A DNA stretch of 64,000 nt from Pseudomonas triticicola (GCF_019145375.1 NZ_JAHSTX010000001.1:4861501-4925500); one strand, 5' to 3'; positions 1 to 8,703 are shown, counted from the first letter of the stretch. Made by a program: numbers and translations. Notes: a model not told the origin generated them from the sequence alone.

Positions 1-251
1 GCTCGCCAACCGTGGAATCACTGTTCAGCGACCTGCCGTGGATTTGCGCCTTGCAACGGATGTTCAACGGCGGCGCTGATTGTGCGGACATCTCCTGGAC
101 ACTGTTCGATTTGAGCATCCCGGAATGGAGCCTGCTGTTTTTTGTCGGCGTGTCGATCCTTGCGGTTTATCAGTTGTTGCGTCTGATCTGGAGCGCTCTG
201 CAACGACCGGTCAGCGACGAAGCGTCGCACCACCTGCTGGTCAGGGATTAA
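1..251 (+). CDS. dsbH: DsbB-family disulfide bond formation protein, C-terminal part
   Basis: Truncated by the window edge; the reading frame is already open at base 3 and ends at a TAA. About 82 C-terminal residues remain. The segment with GGADCADISW followed by a hydrophobic stretch (IPEWSLLFFVGVSILAVY) matches the second periplasmic loop and last membrane helix of DsbB, the inner-membrane protein that reoxidises DsbA with quinone. The visible Cys is one of the second redox pair. Pseudomonads carry two DsbB paralogues; the copy next to algQ is called dsbH (DsbB2) in P. aeruginosa, so the symbol rests on position. The 181 bases to algQ hold no other gene. Confidence 0.78.
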   Translation, partial: SPTVESLFSDLPWICALQRMFNGGADCADISWTLFDLSIPEWSLLFFVGVSILAVYQLLRLIWSALQRPVSDEASHHLLVRD

Positions 252-432
252 ACACTTGTATGAACTTTATCTCCTGCGTACCTTGAAGCCATAGGCGTGC
301 GGGCATAATCTGGCCGGCACGTGTCATTGGATTTATGTTGCTCGATGACGCTCTGCCCGATCGTCCACCAGTCAAATCAGAACAGGGGCGCGGGTGTAGA
401 GCAGCATGACCCACAAGGGAAGAGAGATCGCC

Positions 433-891
433 ATGCTCGAAAGTTGTCAGAATGCTCAGGAACGTTGGGGTGGGGTTCATCTGCTGATCGACCGCTGGTT
501 GCAGGAGCGTGAAGAGCTGATCGGCGCCTACGACAAGCTCGGTGCGCAGCCTGAGTCGCTGTCCGAGAGCCGCAAGCCTTTGCAGGAATTCTGCGGCGTG
601 CTGGTCGATTACGTATCGGCGGGGCACTTCGAAATCTATGAACAGCTGACTGGCGAAGCCAAGGCGTTCAACGACAAGCGCGGTCTGGAACTCGCCGAGA
701 CCATATACCCGCGCATCGACGTCATTACCGAGAAGCTGCTCGCGTTCAACGACCTGTGCGACGAAGGCAAATGCGTTGCGGAGAAATTCAAGGAGTTGGG
801 CGGCTTGTTGCACGAGCGCTTTGAACTTGAAGATTGCCTGATCGAAGTGCTGCACACGGCACACAAGGCAGAAGATCCGGTTCAGGCCTGA
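433..891 (+). CDS. algQ: AlgQ/Rsd, regulator of sigma-70 (anti-sigma D)
   Basis: A 152-residue protein of the Rsd/AlgQ family, which binds the housekeeping sigma factor RpoD and lowers its access to core RNA polymerase. In P. aeruginosa AlgQ also affects alginate and siderophore production. The N-terminus [16 protein letters not shown] is characteristic of the family. I chose the ATG at 433, preceded by an AGAGAG purine run; an in-frame ATG at 406 would add nine residues not found in homologues as I remember them. The gene sits between a DsbB-type gene and an FKBP isomerase, as in P. aeruginosa, and ends at a strong bidirectional terminator. Confidence 0.95.
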   Translation: MLESCQNAQERWGGVHLLIDRWLQEREELIGAYDKLGAQPESLSESRKPLQEFCGVLVDYVSAGHFEIYEQLTGEAKAFNDKRGLELAETIYPRIDVITEKLLAFNDLCDEGKCVAEKFKELGGLLHERFELEDCLIEVLHTAHKAEDPVQA

Positions 892-906
892 TCCACGTCC
901 TTCATG

Positions 907-940
907 AAAAACGGTGCGCCCGAAAGCGCACCGTTTTTTT
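907..940. terminator. Bidirectional intrinsic terminator between algQ and the FKBP gene
   Basis: An inverted repeat ACGGTGCGC / GCGCACCGT with a short CGAAA-type loop, flanked by an A-run on the left and a T-run on the right. It lies between convergent genes and can serve both strands. Confidence 0.9.
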
Positions 941-948
941 ATGCCTGA

Positions 949-1614
949 TCAGCTCGTCGCGCCACGCAATTCCACTTCGAAAACCAGAGGTGTGAACGGC
1001 GCGATCAGGTCGCCGGCACCGTCGGCGCCATAGGCCTGATCCGATGGAATCACCAGCCGCCATTTCGCCCCCACCGGCATGTTCTGCAAGGCGGTGCGCC
1101 AACCGGCGATCACGCTGTCGAGGTTGAACCATTGCGGCTGGGTGTTCTGATCGAACACGGTGCCATCCGGCAGCTTGCCGACATACAGCACCTGCACTTT
1201 GCCGTCCGGGCCGGCCTTGGCGCCGGAGCCTGGAACCAGTTCAGTCAGGAGGATGCCATCGGCCAGTTCCTTCACCCCCGGTTTGGCTTTTTCCGCACTG
1301 AGAAAGCGTTGCTCGTTTTCCATCGCAGCATCGCTCGACTGCCGTGAAGCCTGCTCGGCGTTGCGCGATTCGTGGTCGGCCAGAATCTGTTCGATACGCG
1401 CTTCACTCAGCGCCAGTGGCTTGCCCTGATACGCCTGCTGCAGACCTTCGATCAGCGCCTGGATCTGCAACTGCGGCACCTCCTGACGCAGCCGTTCGCC
1501 GAGGCTGGCACCGAGGCTGTAAGCCAGATCATGAGCATCGTTCGCCGTGTTTTTTTCATCGGCATACGCCGTCGAAAAAAACACGCAGAGGGACAAAATA
1601 AAGTAGCGCGACAT
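949..1614 (-). CDS. FKBP-type peptidyl-prolyl cis-trans isomerase, periplasmic (FkpA/Mip-like)
   Basis: A 221-residue secreted isomerase that catalyses cis-trans isomerisation of prolyl bonds and helps fold envelope proteins. The ATG at 1614 gives a signal peptide (MSRYFILSLCVFFSTAYA). It is followed by an N-terminal helical Mip/FkpA dimerisation domain (about residues 25-110) and a C-terminal FKBP domain (about 120-218) with VQVLYVGKLPDGTVFD and WRLVIPSDQAYG motifs. A GTG two codons upstream is possible but less likely. Its place between algQ and algP matches P. aeruginosa. It is transcribed divergently from algP. Confidence 0.92.
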   Translation of the reverse strand: MSRYFILSLCVFFSTAYADEKNTANDAHDLAYSLGASLGERLRQEVPQLQIQALIEGLQQAYQGKPLALSEARIEQILADHESRNAEQASRQSSDAAMENEQRFLSAEKAKPGVKELADGILLTELVPGSGAKAGPDGKVQVLYVGKLPDGTVFDQNTQPQWFNLDSVIAGWRTALQNMPVGAKWRLVIPSDQAYGADGAGDLIAPFTPLVFEVELRGATS

Positions 1615-1806
1615 GGGCACTCTCCGACCTGGGATGCGGGGGATTATGCCAGTGCAAACGTCTGCATCGGTGAACTGCTTTTTCCCGCGCGCAGAACATT
1701 TCGGCTTCGGTGCAACGCAACGGTGCAGATACTGTCAACATGCCCTAGCGGCGGTATCAGCAGAGGTCTAGTATGAGCCGCACTCACGTCAGCCAGGAGG
1801 TAAACC

Positions 1807-2991
1807 ATGTCGGCCACCAAGAAGCCTGTAAATACTCCGTTGCACTTACTCCAACAGTTGTCGGGCAGCCTGCTCGAGCATTTGGAAAACGCTTGCTCGC
1901 AAGCCTTGGCTGATGCTGAAAAACTGCTCGCCAAGCTGGAAAAGCAACGCGGCAAGGCGCAGGAAAAACTGCATAAATCGCGCACCAAATTGCAGGACGC
2001 CGCCACCGCCGGCAAAGCCAAGGCACAGAACAAAGCCAAGGCTGCCGTGAAAGAACTCGAAGACCTGCTGGACGCTTTGAAAGATCGTCAGTCCGAAACC
2101 CGCAGCTACATTCTGCAACTCAAGCGCGATGCCCAGGAAAGCCTGAAACTGGCCCAGGGTGTCGGCCGCGTTCAGGAAGCAGTGGGCAAGGTTCTGTCGT
2201 CGCGTTCGGCCAAACCGGCAGCAGCACCAGCGAAGAAAGTCGCTGCCAAGCCTGCTGCAAGCAAAGCCCCGGCGAAGACCGCTGCGGCGAAACCTGCTGT
2301 TGCGAAAACCGCCGCCAAACCAGCGGCCAAGGCGCCAGTGAAAGCGGCTGCCAAACCAGCGGCGAAAACTGCAGCGAAGAAGCCGGCGGCGAGCGCGGCA
2401 AAACCGGCGGCTAAAACCACCGCAGCCAAACCTGCTGCAGCCAAGCCAGCAGTGAAAGCCACCCCTGCCAAAGCCGCTGCAAAACCGGCCGCGAGCAAAG
2501 CTGCACCGGCGAAAACCGCAGCCGCCAGACCTGCTGCCAAAGCAGCAGCGAAACCAGCAGCGAAACCAGCAGCAAAACCTGCTGCGAAGACCGCCGCTGC
2601 GAAGCCTGCTGCCAAGACTGCGGCCAAGCCGGCCGCCGCCAAACCTGCTGCGAAAGTGGCGGTAAAACCGGCTGCCAAACCAGCCGCAACATCGGCAGCA
2701 AAACCTGCGGCAAAAACCGCTGCGAAACCGGCCGCCAAGCCAGCTGCGAAACCCGCTGCTGCAAAGCCGGCCGCCAAGCAAGTCGCAAAACCAGCGCTGA
2801 AAAAGCCCGCAGCTGCCAAGCCAGCCGCGACCAAACCGGCTGCCGCTCCAGCAGCCAAGCCTGCACCTGTGGCGACCCCGGCTGCTCCAGCTGCCTCGGC
2901 ACCGTCGTCCGCCAATCACTCGACCCCTTCGACTGCGCCAGCGCCAGCCGCTTCGTCTAACGTCAGCAGCACCCCGACCAGCGCTTCCTAA
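1807..2991 (+). CDS. algP: AlgP (AlgR3), histone H1-like regulator with KPAA repeats
   Basis: A 394-residue protein with two parts. Residues 1-130 form a helical, probably coiled-coil region with many K/E/Q residues. From about residue 135 to 365 the sequence is almost only Lys, Pro and Ala in KPAA/KTAA units, then an Ala/Ser/Pro tail follows. In P. aeruginosa, AlgP is a histone-like DNA-binding protein linked to algD transcription in alginate control. An AGGAGG Shine-Dalgarno sits seven bases before the ATG. Codon composition in the repeat tract is extreme and opens long false frames on the other strand. Its stop overlaps by two bases the stop of the converging gene. The number of repeats is likely to vary between strains. 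Confidence 0.93.
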   Translation: MSATKKPVNTPLHLLQQLSGSLLEHLENACSQALADAEKLLAKLEKQRGKAQEKLHKSRTKLQDAATAGKAKAQNKAKAAVKELEDLLDALKDRQSETRSYILQLKRDAQESLKLAQGVGRVQEAVGKVLSSRSAKPAAAPAKKVAAKPAASKAPAKTAAAKPAVAKTAAKPAAKAPVKAAAKPAAKTAAKKPAASAAKPAAKTTAAKPAAAKPAVKATPAKAAAKPAASKAAPAKTAAARPAAKAAAKPAAKPAAKPAAKTAAAKPAAKTAAKPAAAKPAAKVAVKPAAKPAATSAAKPAAKTAAKPAAKPAAKPAAAKPAAKQVAKPALKKPAAAKPAATKPAAAPAAKPAPVATPAAPAASAPSSANHSTPSTAPAPAASSNVSSTPTSAS

Positions 2992-3449
2992 GTGCCGGTT
3001 GCCGCGACGCGCAGCACTTGCAGCGCGTCGCGGTTCAGGCTGGCGGCATTGCCGGCCAAGCCCTCAAGCCAGGTCACCGAACCTGCATCGTTGCGCGTCC
3101 ACTCCTGCGCCACACCTTCGAGCCGTGACAGCAAGGTGCGCTCAGCTTCAAGCTCCAGTGATTTGATCTGCTCGCGCATGCCGGCCACCACCGCATCGTC
3201 GACGGCCCGCGCTCTCCATTGCATGCGCAGGGTCCGCAGCGGCTGCACCACTTCGATATCCCACGGCGCGGTCAAGGCCTTGAGCAGACGTATGCGCGGT
3301 TCATCGCAGGCCACCGCGCGCTGCTCCAGCCATAAACCGCAGAGCAGCAGGCAGACATTGGCGCCCGCCGTTTGCAATTGCAGGCAGGCATCTTCCACGC
3401 CCGGCCGGGCGTAGACATCAAGGGCAAAGCTCCACAGGTCAGAGGACAT
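2988..3449 (-). CDS. TIGR02444 family protein (DUF2390)
   Basis: A 153-residue protein recognised as the gammaproteobacterial TIGR02444/DUF2390 family. It starts MSSDLWSFALDVYARPGVE, and a GANVCLLLCGLWLE segment follows near residue 30. It has no signal peptide and no membrane segment and is mostly helical; its biochemical role is unknown. It is divergent from yheS (50 bases between starts) and convergent with algP, the two coding regions sharing four bases. Linkage to an ABC-F gene is common for this family in pseudomonads as I recall, but no function follows from that. Confidence 0.85.
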   Translation of the reverse strand: MSSDLWSFALDVYARPGVEDACLQLQTAGANVCLLLCGLWLEQRAVACDEPRIRLLKALTAPWDIEVVQPLRTLRMQWRARAVDDAVVAGMREQIKSLELEAERTLLSRLEGVAQEWTRNDAGSVTWLEGLAGNAASLNRDALQVLRVAATGT

Positions 3450-3499
3450 CGTGCTACTCGCGCCAGTTGTGAGCGAAGCTGGTAGACTCCGCCGCCATT

Positions 3500-5410
3500 A
3501 TGATCCGACTTCAGAACCTGACTTTACAGCGTGGCCCGCAACGTCTGCTAGAAGACGCCGAGCTGACCCTGCACGCCGGCCACAAAGCCGGCCTCATCGG
3601 CGCCAACGGTGCCGGCAAATCCAGCCTGTTCGCCCTGCTGCGCGGCGAGTTGCACCCGGACTCGGGCGACTGCCTGCTGCCGGCCGACTGGCGCATCGCG
3701 CATATGCGCCAGGAGGTCGACACCCTCGAACGCCTGGCGGTCGATTATGTGCTCGATGGCGACCTGCGTCTGCGCGAGGTGCAACGCGAGCTTGCCGCCG
3801 CCGAAGAGGCCCATGACGGCACCGCACTGGCGCGCCTGCACGCCGAACTCGACAGCGCCGACGGCTACACCGCCGATGCGCGGGCGCGCAAGCTGCTCGC
3901 CGGTCTTGGTTTCACCAATGAGCAGATGGACCGTCAGGTAGGAGATTTCTCCGGTGGCTGGCGGATGCGTCTGAATCTGGCGCAGGCACTGATGTGTCCG
4001 TCGGATCTGCTGCTGCTCGACGAACCGACCAACCACTTGGATCTCGACGCGATCATCTGGCTCGAAGAGTGGCTGAAGAGTTATCCGGGCACCTTGCTGC
4101 TGATTTCCCACGACCGGGATTTCCTCGACGAAGTGGTCGATCACGTCGCCCATGTCGATCAACGCAAACTGACCCTTTACCGGGGCGGCTACACCGCGTT
4201 CGAGCGCGCCCGTGCCGAGCGTCTGGCCCAGCAGCAACAGGCCTACGAGAAGCAGCAGGCGCAGCGTGCGCACATGGAAAGCTACATCGCCCGCTTCAAG
4301 GCGCAAGCGACCAAGGCCCGTCAGGCGCAGAGCCGGATCAAGGCACTGGAGCGCATGGAAGAATTGTCGGCGGCCCACGTCGATTCGCCGTTCGACTTTG
4401 TTTTCCGCGAGTCGACCAAAATCTCCAGCCCGCTGATCGACCTGTCTGATGCGCGTCTGGGCTATGGCGACAAGACCATCCTCGAGAAGGTCAAGTTGCA
4501 ACTGACCCCGGGTGCGCGGATCGGCCTGCTTGGGCCGAACGGTGCGGGTAAGTCGACGCTGATCAAGAACCTCGCCGGCGAGCTCGAACCGCTGGCCGGG
4601 CGCCTGACCCGTGGTGAAAACACCGTGGTCGGCTACTTCGCCCAGCATCAGCTCGACTCGCTGGACTCCAAGGCCAGTCCGTTGCTGCACTTGCAGCGCT
4701 TGGCGCCGGGCGAGCGCGAGCAGACCCTGCGCGACTTCCTCGGCGGCTTCGACTTCCGGGGAGCGCGCATCGATGAGCCGGTGCTGAATTTCTCCGGTGG
4801 CGAGAAGGCCCGTCTGGCTCTCGCGTTGATCGCCTGGGAGCGGCCGAACCTGTTGCTGCTCGACGAACCGACCAACCACCTCGACCTGGAAATGCGTCTG
4901 GCGCTGACCATGGCGCTGCAGGAATTCAGCGGCGCGGTGCTGGTGGTCTCTCACGATCGGCACTTGCTCAAGAGCACCACCGACAACTTCTATCTGGTTG
5001 CCGACGGCAAAGTCGAAGAGTTCGATGGCGATCTCGAAGACTACGCACGTTGGCTGGTGGAATACCGTCAGCGCAATGCGCCGGTCAGCAACACGCCGGT
5101 CAACCCGGACAAGACCGACAAGAAAGCGCAACGCCAAGCGGCGGCAGCGTTGCGTCAGCAACTGGCGCCACACAAGCGCGAGGCCGATAAGCTCGAAGCC
5201 GAACTCGGCAAGCTGCACGAGAAACTGGCCAAGGTCGATGCCAGCCTCGGTGACAGCGATATCTACGAGCCGGCGCGCAAGAATGAATTGCGTGACCTGC
5301 TCGCCGAACAGGCCAAATTGAAGGTTCGTGAAGCCGAGCTGGAAGAAGCCTGGATGGAAGCCCTGGAAACCCTGGAAAGCATGCAGGCGGAGCTGGAGGC
5401 GTTGTCCTGA
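3500..5410 (+). CDS. yheS: ABC-F family ribosome-associated ATPase YheS
   Basis: A 636-residue ABC-F protein with two ATPase domains on one chain and no membrane domain. The first Walker A (GANGAGKSS) is near residue 35, with its signature FSGGWRMRLNLAQAL near 150. The second Walker A (GPNGAGKST) is near 345, with signature FSGGEKARLALAL near 430. Both Walker B motifs read LLLLDEPTNHLDL. The charged linker between the domains (the P-site tRNA interaction motif of ABC-F proteins) and a C-terminal coiled coil (about 530-636) are present. Length and sequence match E. coli YheS closely. ABC-F proteins act on the ribosome to relieve stalled translation. The stop overlaps the start of the next gene in TGATG, so the two are translationally coupled. 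Confidence 0.95.
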   Translation: MIRLQNLTLQRGPQRLLEDAELTLHAGHKAGLIGANGAGKSSLFALLRGELHPDSGDCLLPADWRIAHMRQEVDTLERLAVDYVLDGDLRLREVQRELAAAEEAHDGTALARLHAELDSADGYTADARARKLLAGLGFTNEQMDRQVGDFSGGWRMRLNLAQALMCPSDLLLLDEPTNHLDLDAIIWLEEWLKSYPGTLLLISHDRDFLDEVVDHVAHVDQRKLTLYRGGYTAFERARAERLAQQQQAYEKQQAQRAHMESYIARFKAQATKARQAQSRIKALERMEELSAAHVDSPFDFVFRESTKISSPLIDLSDARLGYGDKTILEKVKLQLTPGARIGLLGPNGAGKSTLIKNLAGELEPLAGRLTRGENTVVGYFAQHQLDSLDSKASPLLHLQRLAPGEREQTLRDFLGGFDFRGARIDEPVLNFSGGEKARLALALIAWERPNLLLLDEPTNHLDLEMRLALTMALQEFSGAVLVVSHDRHLLKSTTDNFYLVADGKVEEFDGDLEDYARWLVEYRQRNAPVSNTPVNPDKTDKKAQRQAAAALRQQLAPHKREADKLEAELGKLHEKLAKVDASLGDSDIYEPARKNELRDLLAEQAKLKVREAELEEAWMEALETLESMQAELEALS

Positions 5411-5991
5411 TGGAAGCCTTCAAGCTGCCCTTTGCGGCGGTGTGGGTCGAACCGTTGTGGTTCACCGCGCAGATTCTGCTGATTCTGCTGGCCGGTTACC
5501 TGACCCAGCGTTTCGTTGCCAAAGGCCTCACTCGCCTCGGTGAGCGCTATCCGTTCCCACCGCAGTTGCTGATGCCGCTGCGTGGCGTGTTGCGCTGGCT
5601 GATCATGGGCAGCGCGCTGCTCTTCGTGCTCGAGCGCCTCGGCGTCTCCGCCACGGTGCTGTGGACGGCGCTGTCGGGATTTGTCGCGGTGGCGGCGGTG
5701 GCGTTCTTCGCCATGTGGAGCGTGCTGTCGAACCTGCTCTGCGCCATTCTGATCTTCACCGTCGGGCCGTTCCGCCTCGGCGACGTGGTCGAGCTGGTCG
5801 ACACCACCGACAAGCCTGGCGTCAAAGGCCGGGTGATCGCGATCAATCTGCTCTACACCACGCTGGTCGAGGCTGAAGAACTCGGCACCGGCAGCGCCAT
5901 GGTGCAGGTGCCGAACAGCCTGTTCTTCCAGCGATCGGTGCGGCGTTGGCGCGGGACCGATGTGTTGCCGTCGAGCGGGTTCGAGAAGTAG
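5410..5991 (+). CDS. MscS-family mechanosensitive channel protein, short form
   Basis: A 193-residue inner-membrane protein. Hydrophobic segments lie near residues 15-35, 58-78 and 80-115. The last resembles the pore-lining TM3 of MscS (AVAAVAFFAMWSVLSNLLCAI). A beta domain follows with FRLGDVVEL and VVPNS-like VQVPNSLFFQ motifs. MscS channels open under membrane tension to release solutes after osmotic downshock. The protein lacks the C-terminal alpha/beta cage of E. coli MscS (286 residues), so it is a minimal form. Its start overlaps the yheS stop by one base. A paired REP element follows. Confidence 0.88.
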   Translation: MEAFKLPFAAVWVEPLWFTAQILLILLAGYLTQRFVAKGLTRLGERYPFPPQLLMPLRGVLRWLIMGSALLFVLERLGVSATVLWTALSGFVAVAAVAFFAMWSVLSNLLCAILIFTVGPFRLGDVVELVDTTDKPGVKGRVIAINLLYTTLVEAEELGTGSAMVQVPNSLFFQRSVRRWRGTDVLPSSGFEK

Positions 5992-6002
5992 CTTTTTCAG
6001 CA

Positions 6003-6075
6003 AGATCGCAGTCTTCGGCAGCTCCTGCATTTGGAATACGATCCCTGTAGGAGCTGCCGAAGGCTGCGATCTTTT
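6003..6075. repeat. Paired REP element, family B
   Basis: Two inverted copies of a sequence with core GGAGCTGCCGAAGGCTGCGA, separated by about 15 bases, lie between the MscS-type and LysE-type genes. The same family recurs at 14335-14432. Confidence 0.85.
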
Positions 6076-6137
6076 GCTTTTAGCCCCAAACGGCATTAGT
6101 TTTGACGACTTGTCACAAGCATCAGCCGAGGTATGCG

Positions 6138-6770
6138 ATGGAGCTTCAAACATGGCTGGCATTTTTTGCCGCCTGCTGGGTGATCAGCCTGTCCCCGGGC
6201 GCGGGCGCCATCGCGTCGATGTCCAGTGGTCTGCAATACGGGTTCTGGCGCGGTTATTGGAACGCGCTGGGCCTGCAGATCGGTCTGGCGGTGCAGATCG
6301 CGATTGTCGGCGCGGGGGTTGGCGCTGTGCTCACCGCTTCGGCCACAGCATTCCATGCGATCAAATGGTTCGGCGTTGCCTATCTGGTTTATCTGGCGAT
6401 CAAGCAATGGCGGGCGCTGCCCATGGACATGAGCGATGACGCTGCAGTGCGGCCGATCGGCAAGCCACTGGCCCTGGTGTTTCGCGGCTTTCTGGTGAAC
6501 ATCAGCAACCCCAAGGCGTTGGTGTTCATGCTTGCGGTGTTGCCGCAGTTCATCAATCCCCATGCGCCGCTGCTGATTCAGTATGTGGTGATCGGCGTGA
6601 CCATGGTGGTCGTCGACCTGATTGTCATGGCCGGCTACACCGGGCTGGCGTCGAAGGTGCTGCGCCTGTTGCGCACGCCCAAGCAGCAGAAACGCATGAA
6701 CCGCACCTTTGCCGGGTTGTTCATCGGCGCAGCGGCATTCATGGCGACGTTGCGCAAAGCGGCGGCGTAA
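6138..6770 (+). CDS. LysE/RhtB-family amino acid exporter
   Basis: A 210-residue inner-membrane translocator with about six hydrophobic segments. The N-terminus MELQTWLAFFAACWVISLSPG carries the conserved SPGPG-like motif (SPGAGAIASM) of the LysE/RhtB family. FLVNISNPKALVF near residue 120 is the second family hallmark. Members export amino acids or related metabolites by proton antiport; the substrate cannot be read from sequence. The ATG at 6138 is chosen because it places the family N-terminus exactly; an in-frame upstream start at 6102 would add a non-conserved extension. It stands alone and ends at a good terminator. Confidence 0.9.
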   Translation: MELQTWLAFFAACWVISLSPGAGAIASMSSGLQYGFWRGYWNALGLQIGLAVQIAIVGAGVGAVLTASATAFHAIKWFGVAYLVYLAIKQWRALPMDMSDDAAVRPIGKPLALVFRGFLVNISNPKALVFMLAVLPQFINPHAPLLIQYVVIGVTMVVVDLIVMAGYTGLASKVLRLLRTPKQQKRMNRTFAGLFIGAAAFMATLRKAAA

Positions 6771-6784
6771 AACGCTCGGGCAAG

Positions 6785-6817
6785 AAAAAAGGCGACCTCA
6801 AGAGGTCGCCTTTTTCA
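6785..6817. terminator. Intrinsic terminator after the LysE-family gene
   Basis: A hairpin GGCGACCTC/GAGGTCGCC with a two-base loop, flanked by A and T runs, so usable from both sides. Confidence 0.9.
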
Positions 6818-6861
6818 TTTCTACCGAGACATCGGGGCAAGCGAGCTTTTCTTGAATCAAT

Positions 6862-6909
6862 AGCGAGGGCCGCTTCGCGACCCAACGGGGATAAATCCCC
6901 TCGCCACAG
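6862..6909. repeat. REP-like sequence, family D (single, degraded partner)
   Basis: Contains GACCCAACGGGGATAAATCC followed by CCTCGCCACA. This is the same family as the paired elements at 54260-54363 and 58628-58740. The left partner is reduced to a few bases around GCGAGGGCCGC. Confidence 0.7.
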
Positions 6910-6941
6910 AGCTCTTCGCCACAAAAGTCCTCAGATCCGGC

Positions 6942-7688
6942 TCAGCGTAAAATCACCGGCGCCGTATCACGCGGCAGATTGTTACGCTGCGGCGCTTCAC
7001 GCGGCTGCTCATAACCGTCACCACCACCGAGCTGCATGCTCAGCTGCCCGGCCACGTCTTCGCCCAAGGCCTTCGACACCTCACGCACCACCCGCGGACG
7101 ATTCAGCGAGATCTTGATGTCGCGATGGTTCACCAGTTTGGTGTCCTGCGCTTCGCCCATCGCCGTGAAGGCCGAGGTGATCTCGTAGGTCTTGGTGTTG
7201 ATCAGACTGAAATCCGCCACCAGCGTCAGGCCCAGCACCGCCGAATAGCTGTCGGTGTGCGCCAGCTCGTTGATGTCCTGGGTGAAGTCGATGTCGGACA
7301 CAGTGCCGAACAGCACGTAGTCGGCGCCTTTGAAGTTGCCGGCCTTGATGCGCTTGATCACGTCATACACATCGCCTTTGGATGAGGCGGTATACGGCGT
7401 GCCCTGCACCAGCTGGAACATGCCGGTACGCAGGATTTCACCCTTGATGTCGCCGGTGAATTTGCGCAACTCGCCCTGTTCGATGTAGCTGGTGGTCGCT
7501 TCGATCTCGTTGTAGCTCGAAGAGCCGCTGGCGCTGTAGTAACTCTCGCGGTGATTGCTCTGCGCCGAAACGATGTGGATGTATTGCTCCACGCGCTCCT
7601 GATACGCCAGATCCGTCACCGCCACTTTCGGGGCCGCCTGCGCGCTGAACGCGCAAGCCAGGGCCATCATGCCAATCCATGTGCGCAT
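6942..7688 (-). CDS. CsgG/LpoB-like periplasmic protein
   Basis: A 248-residue exported protein. The ATG at 7688 gives a signal peptide ending near AFSAQA; a TTG one codon upstream is an alternative. There is no lipobox, unlike its neighbours. The mature part opens with PKVAVTDLAYQERV. It later contains GADYVLFGTVSDIDF and LVADFSLINTKTYEI, patterns typical of the CsgG/TolB-N-like fold shared by CsgG, LpoB and FlgT. The C-terminus is Pro/Arg/Gln-rich. It is the last gene of a five-gene minus-strand cluster, three bases after the LpoB-like gene. Its role is unknown; by fold I would expect a periplasmic or outer-membrane assembly factor. Confidence 0.75.
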   Translation of the reverse strand: MRTWIGMMALACAFSAQAAPKVAVTDLAYQERVEQYIHIVSAQSNHRESYYSASGSSSYNEIEATTSYIEQGELRKFTGDIKGEILRTGMFQLVQGTPYTASSKGDVYDVIKRIKAGNFKGADYVLFGTVSDIDFTQDINELAHTDSYSAVLGLTLVADFSLINTKTYEITSAFTAMGEAQDTKLVNHRDIKISLNRPRVVREVSKALGEDVAGQLSMQLGGGDGYEQPREAPQRNNLPRDTAPVILR

Positions 7689-7691
7689 CAA

Positions 7692-8279
7692 TCAACGCTC
7701 CGTGGTTTTGCGGATCTCTTTTTCGTCCATCCACTCGGCCAGACCGCTTTCGACGTCGATCAACTGCAGGCTGAATTTGTAGAAGACGTCCTTGTAATCA
7801 CTGCTGCGCTTGACGATCGAGCTGATCGAACCTTCGATGCGGTACTTGGCGGCGATCATGTTGCCGGTCTTGGCCACGGTGCTTTTTTTGTACAGGCCGC
7901 TTTGGTTTTGCAGCTTGAGCTGGTCAACCTGGCTCTGCATCGCATTGTTGTCGCTGGCGAAGCGCGCGACACCGGTCTTCATCAACTGAGTCTTGATGCT
8001 GGTGGTGATTTCGCGGGTGTCGATGTACTCGCTGGTCTTGTTCTTCACATCGTAGACCTGAACCACCGGACGGCCCTGCAGAATGCCGGACTGGGCCAGC
8101 GAGCGGGTCATCGACTCGGCGATCATTTGCAGGTCGGTCGAACCGAATTCGTTGGTCACGGTTTCAACCGCTTTGGTGTCGCCGTAGCTGATGTTCTTGC
8201 TGCCCAGGGTCGGCGAGGTGTTGGCGCAACCGGAGGCGAGCAGGGCGATGACGGCGATGCAGGAAAAGCGTGCAAACAT
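7692..8279 (-). CDS. LpoB-like outer membrane lipoprotein
   Basis: A 195-residue lipoprotein with signal and lipobox ALLASGC, the Cys at about residue 18 followed by Ala, so it should go to the outer membrane. The body resembles LpoB, the E. coli lipoprotein that activates peptidoglycan synthase PBP1b: TDLQMIAESMTRSLAQSG, then a segment ending GSISSIVKRSSDYKDVFYKF and ESGLAEWMDEKEIRK. In P. aeruginosa, PBP1b is activated by a different lipoprotein, LpoP, so activating PBP1b may not be the job here. In E. coli, lpoB lies next to ycfL, and the same pairing is seen here. Confidence 0.82.
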   Translation of the reverse strand: MFARFSCIAVIALLASGCANTSPTLGSKNISYGDTKAVETVTNEFGSTDLQMIAESMTRSLAQSGILQGRPVVQVYDVKNKTSEYIDTREITTSIKTQLMKTGVARFASDNNAMQSQVDQLKLQNQSGLYKKSTVAKTGNMIAAKYRIEGSISSIVKRSSDYKDVFYKFSLQLIDVESGLAEWMDEKEIRKTTER

Positions 8280-8315
8280 GAGAAAGCTCTCTCAATCAGA
8301 AATAGGGTGGCGGGC

Positions 8316-8687
8316 TTAAGGCGTCTTGATTTCCAGACGGAAATCCACGGCTTTCGGGGTCGGCGCGATGGCCTGAATGAAGCTGGTCTGGGCGCCGTAC
8401 ATCATCTGGCTTTTCCACACTTCTTCTTCGGCAACCGGGAAACCTTCGGCGCCAAGCCAGGCGAAGCGGTAGTAGAAAATCTTGTTGCTGTTGAGGGTAT
8501 TGCTCAACTGCACGTTGACGGTCATGAAGCCGTTTTCACGAGCCACGCGCATGGCGCCGACGACGATGTGTTTCTGCGGGCCCATGGCCACGACTTTGCT
8601 CGCGGCGCTGCCCGGCTCCGGCGGTGGCGGGGTGGCGCAGCCTGCCAGCAAGGCGAGGGCGGCGACGGCGATGATCTTCAAGCGCAT
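8316..8687 (-). CDS. YcfL family lipoprotein (DUF1425)
   Basis: A 123-residue lipoprotein with signal MRLKIIAVAALALLAGC; lipobox LAGC, with Ala after the Cys predicting outer-membrane targeting. A small beta-rich domain follows, with NVQLSNTLNSNKIFYYRFAW and a W-K-S-Q-M segment typical of YcfL/DUF1425. The function is unknown. It lies between a COG3014 lipoprotein gene (16 bases upstream) and the LpoB-like gene (36 bases downstream), indicating one transcript. Confidence 0.85.
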   Translation of the reverse strand: MRLKIIAVAALALLAGCATPPPPEPGSAASKVVAMGPQKHIVVGAMRVARENGFMTVNVQLSNTLNSNKIFYYRFAWLGAEGFPVAEEEVWKSQMMYGAQTSFIQAIAPTPKAVDFRLEIKTP

Positions 8688-8703
8688 TGCAAAGACTCCG
8701 TTC

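Noticed and set aside
2200..2860. Regular short repeats resembling a CRISPR-type array
   Set aside because: The periodicity is the codon-level KPAA repeat of algP; there are no unique spacers of constant length and no cas genes.
1846..2919. Long reverse-strand open frames (357 and 247 residues) opposite algP
   Set aside because: They are made of Gly/Arg/Cys/Ser or Ala/Gly/Phe repeats that mirror the KPAA codons; AlgP is a known family and the frames have no independent start signals.
3548..5218. A 556-residue reverse-strand frame opposite yheS
   Set aside because: Antisense shadow of the ABC-F gene; no recognisable domain.
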